Source of the DNA: Massilia eburnea | Lineage (GTDB): Bacteria; Pseudomonadota; Gammaproteobacteria; Burkholderiales; Burkholderiaceae_D | Assembly (NCBI RefSeq): GCF_009720745.1 | Contig: NZ_WNKX01000026.1 | Location: 1 to 64,000, forward strand | Length of the DNA: 64,000 bases | Direction of reading: 5' to 3' | Part shown: one piece after another, positions 9,480-18,136 of the stretch | Position numbering within the stretch: position 1 is the first letter of the stretch | Layout of the letters: every line of letters starts with the position of its first letter | Notes under the pieces: model-generated | What the model was told of the DNA's origin: nothing | What the model saw: only the letters and a program-made list of their open reading frames with translations | Databases searched by the model: none | Translations under genes and position numbers: made by a program

Positions 9480-9827
9480 ATGCTGTACAAGGGTAGCTGC
9501 CATTGCGGCAACGTGAAGTTCGAAGCGGAAGGTAATATCGAAGGTCTGGTCGCGTGCAACTGCTCGATCTGCCAGCGCAAGGGCGCGCTGATGTGGTTCA
9601 TCCCCCGCACCAGCCTGAAGCTGCTGACTCCGGAGGAAGACCAGGCCACCTACGTCTTCAACAAACACGTGATCAAGCACCGCTTCTGCCCGAAATGCGG
9701 CATCCACACTTATGGCGAGGGCACCGACCCGAAAGGCAACGCCATGGCAGCTGTCAACGCCCGCGTGCTGGAAGATATTGAGCTCGAGGCATTCCCGGTC
9801 CAGCATTACGACGGACGCAAACTGTAA
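9480..9827 (+). CDS. GFA/CENP-V family zinc-binding protein
   Basis: A 115-residue protein of the glutathione-dependent formaldehyde-activating (GFA) fold. Zinc ligands are clear: Cys7 and Cys9 (SCHCG), Cys26, Cys28 and Cys31 (CNCSIC), Cys70 and Cys73 (CPKC). A GGAGG-like RBS precedes ATG 9480. Known family members include S-hydroxymethylglutathione synthase, but most short ones have no proven reaction, so glutathione or formaldehyde chemistry is not asserted. It is nine bases upstream of a small membrane protein gene and probably co-transcribed with it. Confidence 0.9.
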   Translation: MLYKGSCHCGNVKFEAEGNIEGLVACNCSICQRKGALMWFIPRTSLKLLTPEEDQATYVFNKHVIKHRFCPKCGIHTYGEGTDPKGNAMAAVNARVLEDIELEAFPVQHYDGRKL

Positions 9828-9836
9828 GGAGGGGCT

Positions 9837-10199
9837 ATGGCGCAGGAACTGGTTTTCGACGGCCGCACCCAGTCAGCCAAAGACTGGGCTTTCTGGCTTT
9901 ATCTCGCCCATGGCCTGAGCGTGTTTTTCACGCTGGGCGCCGCGTCCTTCATCCCGCTGATCCTGAATTACGTGAAGCGCGACGACAGCACTGGCACCTT
10001 CGTCCACAGCCACCACGGATGGATGATCCGCTCGTTCTGGTGGTACCTGGTGTGGATCTGTGTCGGATGGGCCTTGTTTGCAACGCTGCTCGGCATCCCG
10101 CTGGCCTGGCTCGTTTGGGTCGGTGCCTGGCTCTGGAAAATCTACCGTCTGATCCGCGGCATCACTACGCTCAACAACAACGCACCGATCGGCGATTGA
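9837..10199 (+). CDS. Small membrane protein (DUF4870-like)
   Basis: A 120-residue protein with an N-terminal soluble segment followed by about three hydrophobic helices (roughly residues 22-43, 65-85 and 86-105). The cytosolic-looking segment contains HSHHGWMIRSFWW. The pattern resembles small DUF4870/Tic20-like membrane proteins of proteobacteria; that assignment comes from overall pattern only. The RBS is GGAGGGG just before ATG 9837. It follows the GFA gene by nine bases. Function unknown. Confidence 0.75.
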   Translation: MAQELVFDGRTQSAKDWAFWLYLAHGLSVFFTLGAASFIPLILNYVKRDDSTGTFVHSHHGWMIRSFWWYLVWICVGWALFATLLGIPLAWLVWVGAWLWKIYRLIRGITTLNNNAPIGD

Positions 10200-10241
10200 T
10201 AGCATTACACAAGTAACGAGCTGGTCTCATTTACTCTCTGA

Positions 10242-10448
10242 TTATTTATAGGTGCCCATGCTGCCTGGGCGCAGACAGACGCCGGACAAGTTATCATCCC
10301 GGCCTTGAAACTTGACCGCAGCATGCAGATGCAACTCGTGTATGACCGCGGCTATTTCAACGGGACCGTGAGCTACATTGACGAAGACCGGCAGAAGGCC
10401 GCCGGCCTGTCAGTTGAGTCAGCCGTGGTCCAGGTGGCATTGCGCTAG
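10242..10448 (+). pseudogene. Remnant of a secreted protein gene lacking its start
   Basis: An open frame of 68 codons begins right after TGA (10239-10241) and has no start codon at its head. It reads as the end of a signal peptide (LFIGAHAAWAQ) followed by a mature-looking segment (TDAGQVIIPALKL, QMQLVYDRGYFNGTVSYIDE) and a TAG stop. The first in-frame ATG is about 25 codons in and would remove the signal peptide. This looks like a gene that lost its 5' end, or one with a frameshift near 10240. No family recognised. The rest of 10200-10459 holds nothing else I can identify. Confidence 0.4.
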
Positions 10449-10459
10449 GAACAGGCAAT

Positions 10460-11833
10460 TCATAAGGTGCGCATGAAGGCCACCAGGTCGGCCTTTTCCG
10501 CCGCCGTCAATTTCGTCTCGAGGATCAGGTTGAAGAACTCCACCGTATCCTCGAGCGTCAACAGCCGCCCGTCATGCAGGTAGGGCGGCGATTCCTTGAT
10601 GCCTCGCAGTGGGAAAGTCTTGATCGGCCCATCGCCCACCATCATCGCGCCCCTCACTTCATGAGGCTTGAAGAAGCGCTCCGTGTGCAGGTTGTGCATC
10701 AGGTTGTCGCTGTAGTGCGGCGGCATATGGCAGGTCGCGCATTGCGCTTTACCGAAGAAGAGCGACTGGCCGCGGAGCTCCTGTTCATTAGCCTTGCGCG
10801 GATCGAGCTTGCCAGTCACACCGAGTTTCGGTGCCGGCGGGAAATCGAGCAGCTCCTGGAATTCGGCCATGAAGTGCACCTGGCTGCCACGTTCCAGCAC
10901 ATTGACGCCTTTTTTTGTCGCGATCACCGGGTCGCCATCGAAGTAGGCGCCGCGTTGCTCGAATTCGGTAAAGTCTTCTACCGTTTTCAAGGCACGCTGC
11001 GAGCCGAACAGCCTTTGCAGGTTTACGCCGCGTAAAGTCGGCGTATCGAGGCGGTGGCGGAATGCTTGCGGCCGGATATCGCCGACCAGGTGGGTAGCGC
11101 CGTTTGTGTGGCCGTTGGAATGGCAGTCAAAGCAGCTTACGCCGCGGCTCGGCCTCTCCGAACGCCGGTCTTCGGTCTGGTTGAATTGCTGCTGCGGGAA
11201 TGGCGTCAGCAGCAAGCGCAGCCCTTCCAGCTGCTTGGGATTGAGGATGCCGTTAAACAGATCGAAGAAATTCTCGATGGTCAGCAGCTTGCCTTTGGAG
11301 ACATCGCCCAGGTCAGGCCGCGTCGTCAGGAATATGGGCGCAGGGAATTCCGGCAGCAGGTGATCGGGAAAGTCGAACGACAGGTCGAAGCGCGTCAAAT
11401 CACGCTGCTCCTGCTTCTTGATTTCATCGATATGGAATTGCGGGAAAACCATGCCGCCCTCCGGATGGTTCGGGTGCGGGAGCGGCAGGAAGCCTTGCGG
11501 GTACAGTCCTTTATCGCGGATTTCGTCCGGGCTCATTGCGCCCAGCTTATCCCAGGTGACGCCGCGCGGAAGCTTGACCCGTATGCCTCCCTGCACTGGC
11601 TTGCCGCGAAACATGGTGACGCCCGCTGCAGGGCGATTCGACAGGTCATAGCGGCTTTCAAGCAAGGCGGCCTGCTCGCGCTGCAAGCCCGCGCGCGCTG
11701 CCTTCATCCGCTCAAACGTCGTCTGGAAATCTTCCTTCGCCAACACCGGCAGATAGCTCGTTGGCGGTGCCGCCGAAATCAAACACGCAGCGCCACCCAG
11801 CACGGCGCCCACTGCAATCTTTAGAATTTGCAT
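10460..11833 (-). CDS. Di-heme cytochrome c, cytochrome-c-peroxidase/MauG-like
   Basis: A periplasmic c-type cytochrome of 457 residues with a signal peptide at 1 to about 22 (ending LISAAPP). Two heme-binding CxxCH motifs are present: CFDCH in the middle and CATCH toward the C-terminus. The C-terminal part (FPLRGIKESPPYLHDGRLLTLEDTV) is the conserved segment of the CcpA/MauG di-heme family, which includes an axial-ligand region. Family members reduce H2O2 or carry out radical oxidations; which applies here cannot be told. It is transcribed alone, 76 bases downstream of the metC-like gene. Confidence 0.88.
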   Translation of the reverse strand: MQILKIAVGAVLGGAACLISAAPPTSYLPVLAKEDFQTTFERMKAARAGLQREQAALLESRYDLSNRPAAGVTMFRGKPVQGGIRVKLPRGVTWDKLGAMSPDEIRDKGLYPQGFLPLPHPNHPEGGMVFPQFHIDEIKKQEQRDLTRFDLSFDFPDHLLPEFPAPIFLTTRPDLGDVSKGKLLTIENFFDLFNGILNPKQLEGLRLLLTPFPQQQFNQTEDRRSERPSRGVSCFDCHSNGHTNGATHLVGDIRPQAFRHRLDTPTLRGVNLQRLFGSQRALKTVEDFTEFEQRGAYFDGDPVIATKKGVNVLERGSQVHFMAEFQELLDFPPAPKLGVTGKLDPRKANEQELRGQSLFFGKAQCATCHMPPHYSDNLMHNLHTERFFKPHEVRGAMMVGDGPIKTFPLRGIKESPPYLHDGRLLTLEDTVEFFNLILETKLTAAEKADLVAFMRTL

Positions 11834-11909
11834 GACGTTCTCCCCTGCTTAATGAACAAGCGGTTCAAGCATATCGGGAAGCGCGGTCGGCCCGCGCACG
11901 CAATGCTGG

Positions 11910-13073
11910 CTACATCAATGCAAGCGCACTTTCGATGTCGGCAATCAAGTCGTCGGGATCTTCGAGGCCGATGTTGAAGCGCACCAGGGCGCCCTTCTCT
12001 TTCCAGTTCTTGCGCATGGCCTGGATGCGGTAAGGAATACACAGGCTGTGTGCGCCGCCCCAGCTGTAGCCGATGCCAAACAGCTTCAGCGAATCGACGA
12101 AGCGGTCGGTTTGCGCCTCGGTGTACTTCGCGTCGAACAGCACGGAGAACAGGCCGCCAGCGCCGGTGAAATCGCGCTTCCAGTTTTCGTGGCCGGGACA
12201 ATCTTCAAAGGCAGGATGCAGGACTTTGCTGATCTCCGGGCGCGCCTTGAGCCAGCTCGCCACCTTGCGTGCCGATGCGTCGTGGGTCTCGAAGCGGATT
12301 TTCAGCGTCGGCAGGTTGCGCAGCACAAGGTAGGTGTCGTCGGCGCTGACGCCCATGCCCAGCCGCATATGCGCCATGCTCAGTCGTTCGTGCAGCAGCT
12401 TGTCGCGGGTGACCAGGCTACCCATCAGCACGTCGGAACCGCCGGATTGGTATTTGGTCAGTGCCTGCATCACGACATCCACGCCCAGGTCGAAGCCGCG
12501 CAAGGCCAGGCCGGCGGACCAGGTGTTGTCAAGGGCGACCAGTACGCCCTTCTGTTTGGCCGCGTCGCAGATGGCGCGCAGGTCGGGCACTTCCATCGAA
12601 ACGGAGCCAGGGGCTTCGGTCCAGATCAGTTTTGTGTTGGGCTGGATCAGTTCCGCGATACCGGCACCGGTCATGGGGTCGTACAGGCGCGCGGTGATGC
12701 CGAAATCGCTGGACATCCATTTCGCCAGGTCGCGGTTGGGACTGTAGACGTTATCGGGGAGGAGAACGTCGTCGCCAGATTTCAGCAGGGCGAAATTGCA
12801 CATGGCGATGGCGGCGAGGCCGCTTGGCGCCAGGAGGCAGTGCGTGCCGCCTTCGATTTCAGCCAGGCGGGCTTCGAGCGTGAACGTGGTGGGCGTGCCG
12901 TGCAGGCCGTAGGTATAAGCGTTCTTTTCTTTCCAATCGCCCGAACGCATGGCGGCGACGTTCTTGAACAGGACGGTGGACGCGTGGTGGATGGCGCTGG
13001 GGAAGGCCGCGAAGCCTTCGGGCGGCACGTAGTCCGTGTGGATGATTTGGGTTTGGAGGCGCTTTTGGGTCAT
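11910..13073 (-). CDS. metC: Cystathionine beta-lyase (PLP-dependent)
   Basis: Cys/Met metabolism PLP enzyme (trans-sulphuration), normally cleaving cystathionine to homocysteine, pyruvate and ammonia. The product has 387 residues. The PLP-anchoring Lys207 lies in ALTKYQSGGSDVLMG, and Asp182 of LDNTW binds the pyridine nitrogen. The N-terminal THxGYxP-type region reads IIHTDYVPPEG. The YQSGGSDVLMG variant is typical of the proteobacterial MetC branch rather than MetB. Start ATG 13071-13073. A palindromic repeat lies just upstream. Confidence 0.92.
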   Translation of the reverse strand: MTQKRLQTQIIHTDYVPPEGFAAFPSAIHHASTVLFKNVAAMRSGDWKEKNAYTYGLHGTPTTFTLEARLAEIEGGTHCLLAPSGLAAIAMCNFALLKSGDDVLLPDNVYSPNRDLAKWMSSDFGITARLYDPMTGAGIAELIQPNTKLIWTEAPGSVSMEVPDLRAICDAAKQKGVLVALDNTWSAGLALRGFDLGVDVVMQALTKYQSGGSDVLMGSLVTRDKLLHERLSMAHMRLGMGVSADDTYLVLRNLPTLKIRFETHDASARKVASWLKARPEISKVLHPAFEDCPGHENWKRDFTGAGGLFSVLFDAKYTEAQTDRFVDSLKLFGIGYSWGGAHSLCIPYRIQAMRKNWKEKGALVRFNIGLEDPDDLIADIESALALM

Positions 13074-13084
13074 GCGCTTATTCT

Positions 13085-13212
13085 AACCCGGTAAACCTGG
13101 GTCAGACCCAAGGGTCAGACCCTCAACGGTACAACGGCCGCGGATTCAAACGAATTCCGCGGCCGTCGAGAGACGGGTCTGCCCCTTGGGTCAGACCCCG
13201 GTTTTCCGGGTT
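13085..13212. repeat. Long palindromic GGTCAGACC repeat element with inner GC hairpin
   Basis: Outer arms 13085-13113 and 13184-13212 are 29 bases each and reverse complementary except for three positions; both carry CCGG-AAACC next to a GGGTC-GACCC core. Inside is a second hairpin, 13134-13147 with 13152-13166, built on CGGCCGCGG and containing one bulged base. The element fills the gap between the metC start and the rimO stop and ends on the first base of the rimO stop codon. Similar elements are at 14661-14700 and 20101-20224. Confidence 0.85.
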
Positions 13213-14603
13213 TACTGCGCCTCACCCCACAAATCGTGAGCGTCCGCAGTGGTGATCTCCACGTCATAGAACTGCCCCACAGCCAGCTTCTTCTTCGGGT
13301 CAAACGGACGCTTGACGTGAACAACACCATCAATCTCCGGTGCATCCGCAGCCGAACGGCCAACCGCGCCGCTAGGCGTCAGCTCATCGATCAGCACCTT
13401 CACAGTCTTGCCCACCTTGGCCTTCAGGCGGTTGCGCGAAATTTCTTCCTGCAGCAGCATCACTCGGCCACGACGCTCCTCGCGCACTTCATCCGGCACA
13501 GGATTCGGCAACTCGTTCGCAGTCGCACCTTCCACCGGCGAATAGGCGAAGCAACCCAGGCGGTCGATCTGCGCTTCCTTCAGGAAGTCCAGCAGATACT
13601 CGAACTCCGCTTCGGTCTCGCCAGGGAAGCCGGCGATAAAGGTGGAGCGAATCACCAAGTCAGGGTTCATCTCGCGCCATTTCAGGATACGCTCCAGGTT
13701 CTTCTCGCCGGAAGCCGGACGCTTCATGCGCTTCAGCACATCAGGGTGAGCGTGCTGCAGCGGCACGTCCAGGTAAGGCAGGATATGGCCGTCGCCCATC
13801 ATCGGGATGATTTCATCCACGTGCGGGTACGGGTAAACGTAGTGCAGGCGCACCCACGCGCCATACTGCTTGGCCAGCTCGCCCAGGGCCTGGGTCAGCT
13901 GGGTCATATGGGTTTTCACCGGACGGCCGTTCCAGAAGCCGGAGCGGAACTTCACGTCCACGCCGTAGGCGGAAGTGTCCTGCGAGATCACCAGCAGTTC
14001 TTTCACGCCGGCCTTGAACAGGTTCTCGGCTTCCAGCATCAGTTCAGCGATCGGGCGCGACACCAGGTCGCCGCGCATCGATGGAATGATGCAGAACGAG
14101 CAGCGGTGGTTGCAGCCTTCGGAAATCTTCAGGTAAGCGTAGTGCTTAGGGGTCAGCTTGATGCCTTGTGGCGGCAACAGGTCGATGAATGGTTCGTGCG
14201 GCTTTGGCAGGTGGGTGTGCACCTGGGCCATCACTTCGCCCACCGCGTGCGGGCCGGTCACGGCCAGCACTTTCGGGTGCACCTTCTGGATGATGTCGTC
14301 GCCGTCTTTGTCTTTCTTCGCGCCCAGGCAGCCGGTCACGATGACCTTGCCGTTTTCAGCCAGCGCTTCGCCGATGGCGTCCAGCGATTCCTGCACGGCG
14401 GCGTCGATGAAGCCGCAGGTATTCACGATCACGAGGTCGGCGCCGTCGTAGGACTTGGCGGTTTCGTAGCCCTCAGCACGCAGCTGGGTCAGGATCTGTT
14501 CGGAGTCGACCAGCGCCTTCGGGCAGCCGAGGGAAACAAAGCCTACTTTTGGAGCTGGAGTGCCGTCGGCGGGAGTGATGCGGGTGATTTGCTTGGATTG
14601 CAT
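13212..14603 (-). CDS. rimO: Ribosomal protein S12 methylthiotransferase RimO
   Basis: Radical-SAM enzyme that adds a methylthio group to the conserved Asp of ribosomal protein S12. The product has 463 residues. The N-terminal UPF0004 domain carries the three cluster cysteines Cys27, Cys63 and Cys92. The radical-SAM motif CxxxCxxC is at Cys164, Cys168 and Cys171 ([10 protein letters not shown]). A C-terminal TRAM domain follows ([25 protein letters not shown] region). The sequence [12 protein letters not shown] near the N-terminus marks RimO rather than MiaB. Start ATG 14601-14603. It is followed by a palindromic element that may terminate it. Confidence 0.96.
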   Translation of the reverse strand: MQSKQITRITPADGTPAPKVGFVSLGCPKALVDSEQILTQLRAEGYETAKSYDGADLVIVNTCGFIDAAVQESLDAIGEALAENGKVIVTGCLGAKKDKDGDDIIQKVHPKVLAVTGPHAVGEVMAQVHTHLPKPHEPFIDLLPPQGIKLTPKHYAYLKISEGCNHRCSFCIIPSMRGDLVSRPIAELMLEAENLFKAGVKELLVISQDTSAYGVDVKFRSGFWNGRPVKTHMTQLTQALGELAKQYGAWVRLHYVYPYPHVDEIIPMMGDGHILPYLDVPLQHAHPDVLKRMKRPASGEKNLERILKWREMNPDLVIRSTFIAGFPGETEAEFEYLLDFLKEAQIDRLGCFAYSPVEGATANELPNPVPDEVREERRGRVMLLQEEISRNRLKAKVGKTVKVLIDELTPSGAVGRSAADAPEIDGVVHVKRPFDPKKKLAVGQFYDVEITTADAHDLWGEAQ

Positions 14604-14660
14604 GGCAGAAAGCTGATGATGATTCAGGGCAATCTGCCATTATACCAAAACCCTACACCA

Positions 14661-14700
14661 AAACCGGTAAACCTCGGTCTGGCCCTGCGGGTCAGACCCA
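14661..14700. repeat. Short GGTCAGACC repeat (half element) between rimO and phaR
   Basis: It starts with CCGGTAAACC, the same head as the arms at 13085 and 20101. A 10-bp stem follows (14676-14685 with 14689-14698, one G-T pair) around the loop TGC. Only one arm of the longer element is present. It lies just past the phaR stop codon, so it may act as the phaR terminator. Confidence 0.7.
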
Positions 14701-14711
14701 GAGTTGCCGCT

Positions 14712-15266
14712 TTACTTTTTCTCCGCCGGCGGCGCAGCAAACGGGAACGTGCCAAAGATATTCTTGCTCTGATTCTGCATTTGCTCCTGCATCTGCACAA
14801 ACAAGCTCTTGGACTGGTCAATATAGTTATTCATCATGCCCTGCATGATTGGCGCCTGCACATTCATGAACTGGGTCCACATTTCCGGGCTAAAAGTCTT
14901 GCCATCGAAAGTTGCGGCGCCCTGGGTGAATTTGCGCTGGATATCGGTAAATGCCTGGATATTTTTTTCCAGGTAAGAACCCATCATGCCCTGCATCGCA
15001 TGCCCGTAGAAGCGGATGATCTGGGCCAGTACATCGGTCGAAAACATCGGGACACCGCTCGCTTCCTCTTCCAGGATAATCTGGAGCAGAATGCTGCGAG
15101 TCAGGTCTTCATTCGTCTTGGCATCCACGACCGTGAATTCCTCGGCGTCGAGCACGAGTTGTTTCACATCCGTCAAGGTAATGTAAGAACTGGTCTGCGT
15201 ATCGTAAAGACGGCGATTGGGGTATTTCTTAATCAAACGTTCAGTACTTTTCTTAGCACTACTCAT
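14712..15266 (-). CDS. phaR: PHA synthesis repressor PhaR
   Basis: DNA- and PHA-binding regulator that represses phasin genes and itself until polymer granules titrate it. The product has 184 residues. The N-terminal PHB/PHA accumulation regulator domain is clear (LIKKYPNRRLYDTQTSSYIT, residues about 10-70). Two PHB_acc-type repeats follow, then a Gln/Met-rich helical tail. ATG at 15264-15266 is preferred over the GTG directly before it. It lies 97 bases downstream of phaC, and no phaA or phaB lies between them. The gap carries TGC-rich repeats that could be its own operator. Confidence 0.93.
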   Translation of the reverse strand: MSSAKKSTERLIKKYPNRRLYDTQTSSYITLTDVKQLVLDAEEFTVVDAKTNEDLTRSILLQIILEEEASGVPMFSTDVLAQIIRFYGHAMQGMMGSYLEKNIQAFTDIQRKFTQGAATFDGKTFSPEMWTQFMNVQAPIMQGMMNNYIDQSKSLFVQMQEQMQNQSKNIFGTFPFAAPPAEKK

Positions 15267-15298
15267 CACTGTGTCCCGTTGATAATATTTGCAACCCC

Positions 15299-15350
15299 AT
15301 TATAGGGCGAAAAAAAAGCTTTTGGCACGACAATATTGCATTGCAACTTA
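15299..15350 (-). promoter_or_regulatory. Candidate phaR promoter and PhaR operator
   Basis: On the minus strand a perfect TATAAT sits at 15299-15304, about 33 bases before the phaR ATG. About 30 bases further upstream (15336-15347) is the near-palindromic TTGCATTGCAA type sequence. PhaR proteins are known to bind TGC-rich repeats and to repress their own gene, so autoregulation here is a reasonable inference. No good -35 box was found. Confidence 0.4.
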
Positions 15351-15363
15351 ATGTTACCAAAAA

Positions 15364-17082
15364 TCAATCAGCCTTAGCCTTTACATAACGGCCCGGAGCC
15401 GCCTCGATTGGGGCATATTGTGCGTTTCCGAGCTTGGTGCGCGCCTTCACATCCTTGCCACCATGGGCTGCCAGGAACTCAGACCATTCCCCCCACCAAC
15501 TGCCGGGATGCTCGGTCGCGCCGTTGAACCACTCTTCATGCGAGGCTGGACGGGCTTCATTGGTCCAGTAGCTGCGCTTTTTCTTGGCCGCAGGGTTGAT
15601 CACGCCGGCAATGTGGCCGGAAGCCCCGAGGATGAACTTGTTCAGCTCCGGGTTCTTGTTGTTCAGGATCTTGGTGGACTGGTAAGCCGAATTCCAGGGC
15701 ACGATGTGGTCTTCACGCGAAGCGTAGATGAACGCAGGCGCAGCAATTTTCGACAAATCGACCTTCTCGCCGGCCACCTTCAGCTTGCCGGGAACCTTCA
15801 GGCTGTTTTCCAGGTAGGTGTTGCGCAGGTACCAGCAGAACATTGGTCCCGGCAGATTGGTCGAGTCGGAATTCCAGTAAAGCAAGTCAAAAGGCGGCGG
15901 TTCATTGCCCTTCAGGTAGTTCGACTGCACATAGTTCCAGACCAGGTCGTTTGGACGCAGGCTGGAGAACGTACTGGCCAGGTCGCGGCCCGGCATCAAG
16001 CCGCCCGACTTCAGAGTCTGCTCGCGCAGCTGGACTTGCGCCTCGTCGACGAAGACGTTCAGCACGCCGGTGTCGGAGAAATCGAGGAAAGTGGTCAGCA
16101 GGGTAACGCCGGCGGCCGGCTGCTCACCGCGCGCCGCCAGCACAGCCAGAGCGGTCGACAGCAAGGTGCCGCCAACGCAGAAGCCCAGCACGTTCAGTTT
16201 GTCCTGCTTCGTGATGTCGCGGGCGATGTTGATTGCGTTGATCGCGCCCTTTTCGATGTAATCGTCCCAGGTGGTGCCAGCCAGCGATTGGTCCGGATTG
16301 CGCCAGGACACCAGGAATACGGTATTGCCCTGCTCCACCGCATAACGCACCAGCGAGTTCTCCGGCTGCAAGTCGAGGATGTAGTACTTGTTAATACAAG
16401 GCGGCACCATCAGCAGCGGGCGCTCGTGCACGGTCTTGGTCAGCGGGGTGTACTGGATCAGCTGGAACAGCTCGTTCTCGTACACCACCTGGCCCTCGGT
16501 GGTCGCCAGGTTGCGGCCCACTTCGAACGCCTTTTCATCGGACAGGGAAATATGGCCCTTCTGGATATCGCCCAGCAGGTTGGCCAGGCCCTTGGTCAGG
16601 CTTTCGCCCTTGGTTTCGATCAGTTTCTGGTGCGCTTCCGGATTCGTTGCCAGGAAGTTGGCGGGTGACATGGCGTCTACTACCTGCTGCACCGCGAAAC
16701 GGATTTTCTGCTTTTGCTGCGGGCTTGCATCAACGGCTTCCGCCATCTGCATGAGGAATTTGCTGTTTAGCAGGTATGATGCCGCGTTGAACGCTGACAC
16801 TGGATTGCCCTGCCAGGCCTCGGACGAGAAGCGGCGGTCTTTCAGCGCTGGCGCCTTGCCGGTCAGGAATTCCTGCCACAGTGCCCCGAACTCGCCCATA
16901 TAATCGTTGCGCAGCTGCTCCATCGCTTCGGGACGGACGGTCGCACCGGCCTCGCGCAGCAGCGCGGCGCCGGGAACGGCATCCATCTCCGGCATCATCT
17001 TGAACCAGGATTGCCATTGGTTCGGATCGCTGATTTGCGCCATCCATGCGTTTGCGAAGGCTTGCGGGTCGGGCATGTTCAT
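15364..17082 (-). CDS. phaC: Class I polyhydroxyalkanoate synthase
   Basis: Polymerises (R)-3-hydroxyacyl-CoA into PHA at granule surfaces. The product is 572 residues from ATG 17080-17082; an upstream TTG at 17100 would add six residues. The lipase-like box GFCVGG has catalytic Cys302. The partner Asp lies in SREDHIVPW and the His in GASGHIAGVINP. PhaC N-terminal and alpha/beta-hydrolase domains are both present and full length, matching class I. It is followed by phaR, with the thiolase and reductase genes absent from the window. It diverges from a small membrane protein gene. Confidence 0.96.
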   Translation of the reverse strand: MNMPDPQAFANAWMAQISDPNQWQSWFKMMPEMDAVPGAALLREAGATVRPEAMEQLRNDYMGEFGALWQEFLTGKAPALKDRRFSSEAWQGNPVSAFNAASYLLNSKFLMQMAEAVDASPQQKQKIRFAVQQVVDAMSPANFLATNPEAHQKLIETKGESLTKGLANLLGDIQKGHISLSDEKAFEVGRNLATTEGQVVYENELFQLIQYTPLTKTVHERPLLMVPPCINKYYILDLQPENSLVRYAVEQGNTVFLVSWRNPDQSLAGTTWDDYIEKGAINAINIARDITKQDKLNVLGFCVGGTLLSTALAVLAARGEQPAAGVTLLTTFLDFSDTGVLNVFVDEAQVQLREQTLKSGGLMPGRDLASTFSSLRPNDLVWNYVQSNYLKGNEPPPFDLLYWNSDSTNLPGPMFCWYLRNTYLENSLKVPGKLKVAGEKVDLSKIAAPAFIYASREDHIVPWNSAYQSTKILNNKNPELNKFILGASGHIAGVINPAAKKKRSYWTNEARPASHEEWFNGATEHPGSWWGEWSEFLAAHGGKDVKARTKLGNAQYAPIEAAPGRYVKAKAD

Positions 17083-17118
17083 TTTTTTGAGTCCGTTCAA
17101 ATATTAAAAAGACTGCTT

Positions 17119-17319
17119 ATGTTGATTGTTGCTGTTGCCTGGCTCTACGTCACTGTGCTGATGGCGTTCACGGAACCTACCGTGATCGCCGGCATAATGA
17201 CTTTCCTGCTGTATGGCGTGTTGCCATTGGGAATACTATTTTATCTAACAGGCGGCAAGCGCCGCAAACGCAAACGGGCAGCCGAAGCCGCCCGTCGTGA
17301 ACAACCGCCTACTCCTTGA
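17119..17319 (+). CDS. Small membrane protein, 66 residues
   Basis: Starts at ATG 17119 and encodes two hydrophobic helices (about residues 2-18 and 23-43) followed by a very basic stretch (GGKRRKRKRAAEAARR) and a Pro-rich end. The topology suggests an inner-membrane hairpin with a cytoplasmic basic tail. It diverges from phaC by 36 bases and its end overlaps the end of pgeF by 11 bases. No function recognised. Codon use is like its neighbours, which supports a real gene. Confidence 0.7.
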   Translation: MLIVAVAWLYVTVLMAFTEPTVIAGIMTFLLYGVLPLGILFYLTGGKRRKRKRAAEAARREQPPTP

Positions 17320-18136
17320 TCCAGATCAAACTCGCCTGGCGCCCCGTGACCTTGTCACGGCGGTAGGAATAGAAGCGGCTGGCATCCGTCACGGTGCAAA
17401 AGCCGCCGCCCGCCACGTCCGTCACGCCTACCCGGCGCAATGCCTGCCGCGCCAGCGAATAAATATCGGCCAGGTACTTGCCGGGCAAGCCCTCCCGCGC
17501 CACGAACGCCGAGCGCAGCGCGGCTTCGGCAGCAGGGTCGCCGCCAGCGCCGGCCAGGAAAGCCGCCAGCACATCCTCGCCGACCTCAAACTCCTGCGGC
17601 CCGATGGCCGGACCGAGCCAGGCAATGATCTCGCCGCCTTCGGCTCCCGCTTCAGCACGCATGGCATCGACCGTCGCTTCGAGTACGCCACCGGCCAGGC
17701 TGCGCCAGCCCGCATGGGCAGCGCCGACAACGGTACCCGCACGATTGGTCAACAGCACCGGCAGGCAGTCAGCGGTCTGGATGGCGCACACGGCGCCCGG
17801 CATGGCCGCGATGCTGGCATCGGCCACAGGCACTTCACCACGGCCGATGCGGTCCGCCCGCGTCACCGCCGTGCCATGGACCTGCGACAGCCAGGCCGGC
17901 TCGCTCGGCAATCGCCCTTTGATGATCGCCCGGTTGAAGGCGACGTTGGCCGGATCGTCGCCAACGTGGACGCCGAGGTTCAAGCCGCCGCCTGCCGTGG
18001 GGATCTCCTGCGGGCCCGGCCCATAAGGCCCCGTGCTCACGCCGCCGCGCCGCGTGGTGCAGACAAAACCGATATTGGCCGGCGCGCCGGGCCACTCGGG
18101 CGCCAGCCATTGCGCTCCTTGGAAAGAATGCTGCAT
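17309..18136 (-). CDS. pgeF: Peptidoglycan editing factor PgeF (YfiH/multicopper polyphenol oxidase family)
   Basis: Zinc-dependent cytoplasmic amidase-like protein that removes mis-incorporated L-Ser from peptidoglycan precursors in E. coli; homologues were earlier called laccases. The product has 275 residues. The metal-ligand motifs are present: SQVHGTAV (His), QTADCLPVLL (Cys) and AAHAGWR (His). The usual N-terminal TTRRGGVS is also there. It begins immediately after the rluD stop, and the rluD-pgeF pairing is widespread in proteobacteria. Confidence 0.93.
   Translation of the reverse strand: MQHSFQGAQWLAPEWPGAPANIGFVCTTRRGGVSTGPYGPGPQEIPTAGGGLNLGVHVGDDPANVAFNRAIIKGRLPSEPAWLSQVHGTAVTRADRIGRGEVPVADASIAAMPGAVCAIQTADCLPVLLTNRAGTVVGAAHAGWRSLAGGVLEATVDAMRAEAGAEGGEIIAWLGPAIGPQEFEVGEDVLAAFLAGAGGDPAAEAALRSAFVAREGLPGKYLADIYSLARQALRRVGVTDVAGGGFCTVTDASRFYSYRRDKVTGRQASLIWIKE

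Noticed and set aside
13236-15305. 689-codon plus-strand open frame across rimO and phaR
   Set aside because: It is antisense to two clear genes; His/Arg/Gln-rich composition is what the complement of GC-rich genes gives.
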